A program made the position numbers and the translations under genes. 29,198 nucleotides of DNA from a virus, in the IMG/VR virus record IMGVR_UViG_3300025009_000319, positions 1 through 29,198 of that record; one strand, given 5' to 3'. The notes under the pieces are model-generated. The model had not been told where the DNA came from. It saw only the letters and a program-made list of their open reading frames with translations, and made no database searches. Positions 25,868 to 29,198 of this stretch are shown in pieces; position 1 is the stretch's first letter; each line of letters starts with the position of its first letter.

Positions 25868-26223
25868 CAGGCATCTTCGAGGACCCCATCGACTACACCG
25901 CGTACCCCTATCCGAACCCGATGCCGCACTTGCCGGCGCTGCTCTACGTACTCGGCAAGGAGCTTCAGGCTGTGGGTGGAAGGTGTGAGGCACTCGTCTC
26001 AGCAGACTGGACCCCGGCGACCGCCACGGAGTTCCTCCCAGGCTACGTGCAGCTGGACGTGTTCAGCACCCTGGGGTTCCCCGACACGGGCACCCTCAAC
26101 GTGGATGGGTACCACGTACCCTACACAGGGCGCGCGGCTACCTACTTCGTCGTGGCCCTGACAACCCTGCCCCCCTGGACGCTGCTGTTCGCAGGGTCCA
26201 ACATCACGCTGGCGGTCACCTGA
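25864..26223 (+). CDS. Small hypothetical baseplate protein
   Basis: The 119-residue product starts at an ATGA overlap. It opens with a Pro/Tyr-rich segment (DYTAYPYPNPMPHLPALLYV), then a short helix and a beta region with FSTLGFPDTGTLNVDGYHVP and repeated strands. The DxGTLxVDG form resembles a small beta domain found in tail proteins. Function unknown. Confidence 0.45.
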   Translation: MTGIFEDPIDYTAYPYPNPMPHLPALLYVLGKELQAVGGRCEALVSADWTPATATEFLPGYVQLDVFSTLGFPDTGTLNVDGYHVPYTGRAATYFVVALTTLPPWTLLFAGSNITLAVT

Positions 26224-27086
26224 TGAACACCGCTTGGGGTACCCTGTGGTCAGCCCTGCGCAGCCTCAGCCTGGGGACAGCGACTGGCCTGGATGCTGAC
26301 GAGCTGCAGCGTCAGGCCGGGCTGCCCTACCTTGGCTGGCCCACCAACACCGATGCCTGGCTGGTAGCCTGCAACGCCGTAGCCTTTGGCCGGCGAGGCA
26401 CTCGCCCCGTGCTGGTTCAGTTCCTGGCGGACGCACTGGTAGCCTGGTCTGAGACCATCACGGTCACGGGGTACGCCCCGGCTACGGTCGGCGGGTCCCC
26501 CCGCATCGGCGGGGTAGGGCTGACGGATGCCCACCAGAACCGCATCATCCGCACGACCCTGGGTACCTTCTTCACGGGTCACATCGATGGGGATGGCTAC
26601 CTCACCCTGCCCAACATGGGGCTCTGGCTGGATGACCCCGCGGCGGTCTGGGCGGGGGTGCCTACCACCACCTTCGATGTGGAGTTCACGGCCTTCGTCG
26701 TGAACACCCCTGGGCCTGGGATGGAGGAGCCCGGGTACGGGTTGTCCGGGGCCTACCTCGACCCGGTCTTCAAGTCGAAAGGCTACCCTTGCGTGGTCGA
26801 GATCGTGCTGGTGGGGGCCTTCCTCGACACCCAGCCCCCCTGGCCGTACCTGTTCGAGGGGGCCGAGACCTACCCTGCTGGGACCTGGGGCTCGCTGCTG
26901 TACGAGGCTGGCGAGGACGATCCTGACCTACGGGGGCTGTACCTCGTGGACGAGGACTTCGTCGTGGCTGCCCCAGACCTCACCAGGGTCATCGACCGCA
27001 GCATGCTAGCTGCGGGGGTGCAGCCCCGCATCCTGATCGGGCTAGCCTTCAACAGCCCCCCTGAGCTAGCCCCACCCGGGGATTGA
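26223..27086 (+). CDS. Tail protein I / XkdU-like candidate
   Basis: A 287-residue protein coupled by TGATG. The first 70 residues resemble the wedge-to-fibre connector family (gpI, XkdU): helix WSALRSLSLGTATGLDADEL, a short turn, then a second helix with a VACNAVAFGRRGTRPVLVQF part containing the RGT motif. After that comes a beta-rich domain ending in ALVAWSETITVTGY, then a less clear C-terminal half with PNMGLWLDDP and GTWGSLLYEAGEDD. The likely role is attaching a fibre to the baseplate rim. The match is by pattern, not by search. Confidence 0.45.
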   Translation: MNTAWGTLWSALRSLSLGTATGLDADELQRQAGLPYLGWPTNTDAWLVACNAVAFGRRGTRPVLVQFLADALVAWSETITVTGYAPATVGGSPRIGGVGLTDAHQNRIIRTTLGTFFTGHIDGDGYLTLPNMGLWLDDPAAVWAGVPTTTFDVEFTAFVVNTPGPGMEEPGYGLSGAYLDPVFKSKGYPCVVEIVLVGAFLDTQPPWPYLFEGAETYPAGTWGSLLYEAGEDDPDLRGLYLVDEDFVVAAPDLTRVIDRSMLAAGVQPRILIGLAFNSPPELAPPGD

Positions 27087-27119
27087 GCTAGGGTCCCGTG
27101 TGGTGTCAAGCACTACCGC

Positions 27120-27148
27120 TTGCCGTAGCCCCTGGCAGGCCCCATAAC
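27120..27148 (+). promoter_or_regulatory. Possible promoter before the fibre genes
   Basis: TTGCCG (27120-27125) and CATAAC (27143-27148) are 17 bases apart and each match the sigma-70 consensus at four of six positions. They sit in a 79-base gap, the largest non-coding stretch in the right half. The transcript would begin close to the ribosome site AGGAGG at 27156-27161, leaving a very short leader. Chance is possible in so GC-rich a sequence. Confidence 0.25.
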
Positions 27149-27165
27149 TAGCCCCAGGAGGCCCC

Positions 27166-27501
27166 ATGTTGAACCCTCGTCTCAAGCTCCCCACCAAGAC
27201 CGCCGACGCTGCTGGCGAGGTCTACATTTGGCCTGGCGACATGGGTGGCCAGCAGATCGATGCCTTCGACATCACCCTCCAGGTGAAGATGGCGGCAGGC
27301 ACCGCCTCGGTGTTCGTGCTTGGCCCCCTGGAGGAGTGGGCCCTGTGGCGCGATGGTACGGCCATCCCCACCATGGCTACGGGTCAGGCAGTGGTCATCA
27401 CTGAGGGTGCCTGGGGTGGCATCAAGGTGGTGTTCACGAACGCCGCCAACACCGGGCTGGTGGGTACCACGGTCGTCGAGAAGGCTGGGTTCCGCCGGTG
27501 A
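27166..27501 (+). CDS. Small beta-rich structural protein of the fibre region
   Basis: The 111-residue protein is preceded by AGGAGG at 27156-27161. It is mostly beta, with GEVYIWPGDMGGQQIDAF, ASVFVLGPLEEWALWRDG, and GGIKVVFTNAANTGLVGTTV. It ends at a GTGA overlap with the next gene, which suggests the two are made together. It may be a fibre-associated or virion-decoration subunit; no known family. Confidence 0.45.
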   Translation: MLNPRLKLPTKTADAAGEVYIWPGDMGGQQIDAFDITLQVKMAAGTASVFVLGPLEEWALWRDGTAIPTMATGQAVVITEGAWGGIKVVFTNAANTGLVGTTVVEKAGFRR

Positions 27502-28469
27502 GCGGACTGGTCCCCAACCCCCGCCGAGCACCTGGTGCCATGGTGTCTGTAGCCCTAGCCCCGCCAGCCACGGCAGGGGGTAGTGCAGGGGCACAGGCCA
27601 TGGGCGCTCCGCACATGGCAGGGGACAGGATGGCCTTCGCCGCCCTCTGCATCCCCATCCCCGCATCCCTGGTCCTGGGCCTCGGTGCCCCTGCAGTTGC
27701 AGCCGGCCCCTTCGCCACAGTCTGCACCCCCATCCCCGCGTCGCTCGTCCTCGGCCTGGGCGCGCCCGCGGTGACGGCCGAGAGTGCGGGGCCGGTGTGG
27801 CTCGGCACGCACGGGATGCTCACCGACGGAGCGGTGTTCGTAACTGCGCCTGCAATGGACCTGTCCGGAGCGCACGAGATCGTGGTGCTCTGGGAGCGCG
27901 ACTCCGCGAGTGCGGTGCATTTCATGGCCTGTACAACACAGGGCACCCAATACACGCATACCAACGCCAGCACCACGGCGCTACGGGGAGGGGTCTGGGA
28001 CGGGTCGGTATCCAGGGCGGCGAGCATCGCGGGGGCGCTCTCTGGGCGCCACCTCACTCATTTGGCGATCGAAAAGTCAGGATCAACCCATACCCCCTGG
28101 GTCGCGGTCGATGGGGGCGCAGCCGCGTCGGACGGCAGCGGGCTGCCCCTGACACTGACCGCAGCGCTGATCAGGATCGCACAAAACCCCGGCTCGCTAG
28201 CGGCGAGCGCGGCAGGGCTGAGACTGCGCGAAATCACCATCTACATCGGCGGCGCCCTGTCTGCTAATGACCGCGCCGCGCTCTACGCGTCGGGTGTTCC
28301 TGGCGACATGCGCACCCGCATCGTGCGCCAGCCCGCCCGCTACTACGACCTCAGCAACTTTTACGACTCCGGCGCCGGAGTCTGGAAAGTCAGCGACCTC
28401 ATCACGACCGACGGCACCACCGACGGCACCGTGGTGGGCGGAGACAACACCGACTTTGTGGCGGTCTGA
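27498..28469 (+). CDS. LamG-like tail-fibre or receptor-binding protein
   Basis: A 323-residue protein from GTG 27498. The N-terminal 100 residues are Ala/Pro-rich and include two adjacent 25-residue repeats starting at Cys51 and Cys76 (CIPIPASLVLGLGAPAV, CTPIPASLVLGLGAPAV). From about 100 to 275 a beta-sandwich resembles concanavalin/LamG lectin domains: AHEIVVLWERDSASAVHFMA, strands, then LRLREITIYIGGALSANDRA and ALYASG, a typical LamG_3 end. The last 45 residues contain DGTTDGTVVGGDN. Such lectin folds often bind host sugars. From the second repeat on, codon choice changes toward GCG, CTC and CCG. Sugar binding is inferred. Confidence 0.55.
   Translation: MSGLVPNPRRAPGAMVSVALAPPATAGGSAGAQAMGAPHMAGDRMAFAALCIPIPASLVLGLGAPAVAAGPFATVCTPIPASLVLGLGAPAVTAESAGPVWLGTHGMLTDGAVFVTAPAMDLSGAHEIVVLWERDSASAVHFMACTTQGTQYTHTNASTTALRGGVWDGSVSRAASIAGALSGRHLTHLAIEKSGSTHTPWVAVDGGAAASDGSGLPLTLTAALIRIAQNPGSLAASAAGLRLREITIYIGGALSANDRAALYASGVPGDMRTRIVRQPARYYDLSNFYDSGAGVWKVSDLITTDGTTDGTVVGGDNTDFVAV
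27648..27797 (+). repeat. Two adjacent 75-base coding repeats with different codons
   Basis: 27648-27722 and 27723-27797 encode the same 19-residue core with two amino-acid changes, each followed by six variable residues. Of the 17 codons for identical residues in the core, about ten are spelled differently, e.g. CTG against CTC and GCA against GCG. This is much more divergence than a fresh duplication would show. Confidence 0.75.
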
Positions 28470-28471
28470 AC

Positions 28472-28969
28472 ATGAGCGCAGCGCACCATTACTGGATCCT
28501 CGACGACACCGACGCCGCCATCGGCGCGGCCATGCGCGCGGCTGGCGCCGGCATCGTGCCAGGCGGGCTCGCTACGGGGCAGGGTGCGGGGCGCAACCTC
28601 GCGCTCATCAAGGTCCGCGCCGAGGCGGCCGACACCGCGCCCGCGGGCGTCACCGAGATGGGCCTTGTTGCGTGGGCGGGCACACCTGCGACCGAGACCG
28701 CTCCCGCTGTCGTCGGCTTCTCTCAGACCGGCCCCTGGGTCCCCTGCACCCCGCGGACCGACTGGACCGGCGCCGAGAAGGCCGTGCTCATCCCCGAGGC
28801 CGACGCCGGCCCGCAGCACGGCGACCTGACCACGGCCGAGCGCGTCGACGTGGCCGGCACCATCTGCCGCCTCATCCGCTACACCGGCACGAAGCCCGCG
28901 GCGCTGGCGGCCTACAGCTACATCGCAGCCGCCGACATCCCCGCCACCCTCACGCAGCAGGTGCCCTGA
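28472..28969 (+). CDS. Hypothetical fibre-region protein
   Basis: A 165-residue protein starting two bases after the LamG-like gene's stop codon. It opens with HHYWILDDTDAAIGAAMRAA and has a beta region around TGPWVPCTPRTDWTGAEKAV. A late part reads VAGTICRLIRYTGTKPAALA. No family is recognised. Small genes here often encode fibre parts or chaperones. Codons are of the same type as in the second half of the preceding gene. Confidence 0.45.
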   Translation: MSAAHHYWILDDTDAAIGAAMRAAGAGIVPGGLATGQGAGRNLALIKVRAEAADTAPAGVTEMGLVAWAGTPATETAPAVVGFSQTGPWVPCTPRTDWTGAEKAVLIPEADAGPQHGDLTTAERVDVAGTICRLIRYTGTKPAALAAYSYIAAADIPATLTQQVP

Positions 28970-29198
28970 TGCCCGAGACCTTCTTGTGCGGCGGCGCCCT
29001 CGCGGCGCCCGTAGTCCTCACCAGCGGCGCCAACTTCCCGCGGTTCCCCGCCTCCAGCCCGCTGCTCAGCGTCCGGGGCACAGGTACCACGACCGCCGTG
29101 CTCGACGCCGGGGCGACGGCCACCGCAGGCGCGGCGACGCACGTCTCGCTGCACACCGCCACGCCGGGCCTCACAGGAGCCAACGAAGTCGCCGAGAT
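28969..29198 (+). CDS. Tail-fibre-type protein, cut by the window end
   Basis: An open frame starts at ATG 28969, overlapping the previous stop as TGATG, and runs to the window end; 76 codons are complete. It has MPETFLCGGALAAP, VLTSGANFPRFPASSPLLSV and then HVSLHTATPGLTGANEVAE. The last element resembles the HxxLHTxxPGxTGxNE(V/I) stretch found in phage tail-fibre and tail-associated proteins, usually near their N-terminus and followed by a Tyr-Ala-Arg. Only the start is visible. Confidence 0.55.
   Translation, partial: MPETFLCGGALAAPVVLTSGANFPRFPASSPLLSVRGTGTTTAVLDAGATATAGAATHVSLHTATPGLTGANEVAE

Noticed and set aside
27100-27125. Terminator between baseplate and fibre genes
   Set aside because: Only a five-pair stem with a G-U pair (TGGTG/CACTA around 27100-27114) is visible, with no T run.
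1-29198. tRNA genes, CRISPR arrays, insertion sequences, attachment sites
   Set aside because: No cloverleaf-like segments, regularly spaced repeats, transposase or integrase sequence was seen; genes leave almost no room for them.

Overview
The window is the virion-structure block of a tailed double-stranded DNA phage with a contractile tail (myovirus type). The sequence is very GC-rich and every supported gene lies on the + strand, tightly packed. Many gene junctions are ATGA, GTGA or TGATG overlaps. There is no rRNA, tRNA, CRISPR array, insertion sequence, integrase or lysogeny gene, so it is part of either a lytic phage or a prophage. The strong G/C preference at third codon positions, the AGGAGG-type ribosome sites and a cell-wall amidase on the tail hub fit a high-GC bacterial host, perhaps an actinobacterium. 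That host guess is an inference.

Head block (about 1-9570): the C-terminal part of an unrecognised protein that runs in from the left, then portal, prohead protease, scaffold-like protein and major capsid protein. Two tandem hairpins directly after the capsid gene look like a terminator. After them come a small protein with a SAP-like tail, a probable head-tail adaptor, a zinc-knuckle connector protein and a tail-completion protein. Tail tube block (9568-16452): a neck or tail-terminator candidate, a large tail sheath protein, the tube protein, a tail-assembly chaperone pair that appears to be made by programmed frameshifting, and the tape measure protein.

Baseplate block (16452-27086): a hub protein fused to an N-acetylmuramoyl-L-alanine amidase, a small baseplate or spike candidate, a protein joining a LysM-like domain to a gp25-like wedge domain, a baseplate J (gp47-like) wedge protein, and several less clear baseplate or fibre proteins, including a gpI/XkdU-like candidate. 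Fibre block (27166-end): a small protein, a LamG-like probable receptor-binding protein with a 25-residue tandem repeat, an unknown protein, and the start of a tail-fibre-type gene cut by the window end. Codon choice changes inside the repeat at about 27720, which suggests that the host-range end of the locus was acquired by recombination.

The most unusual points are: a stretch inside the first gene (about 548-735) where the plausible coding frame is not the open one; a chaperone frameshift that must be +1 or -2, with a CCC-C site as best candidate; domain fusions in two baseplate proteins; and the codon-dialect switch across the fibre repeat. I saw no new defence or non-structural system.
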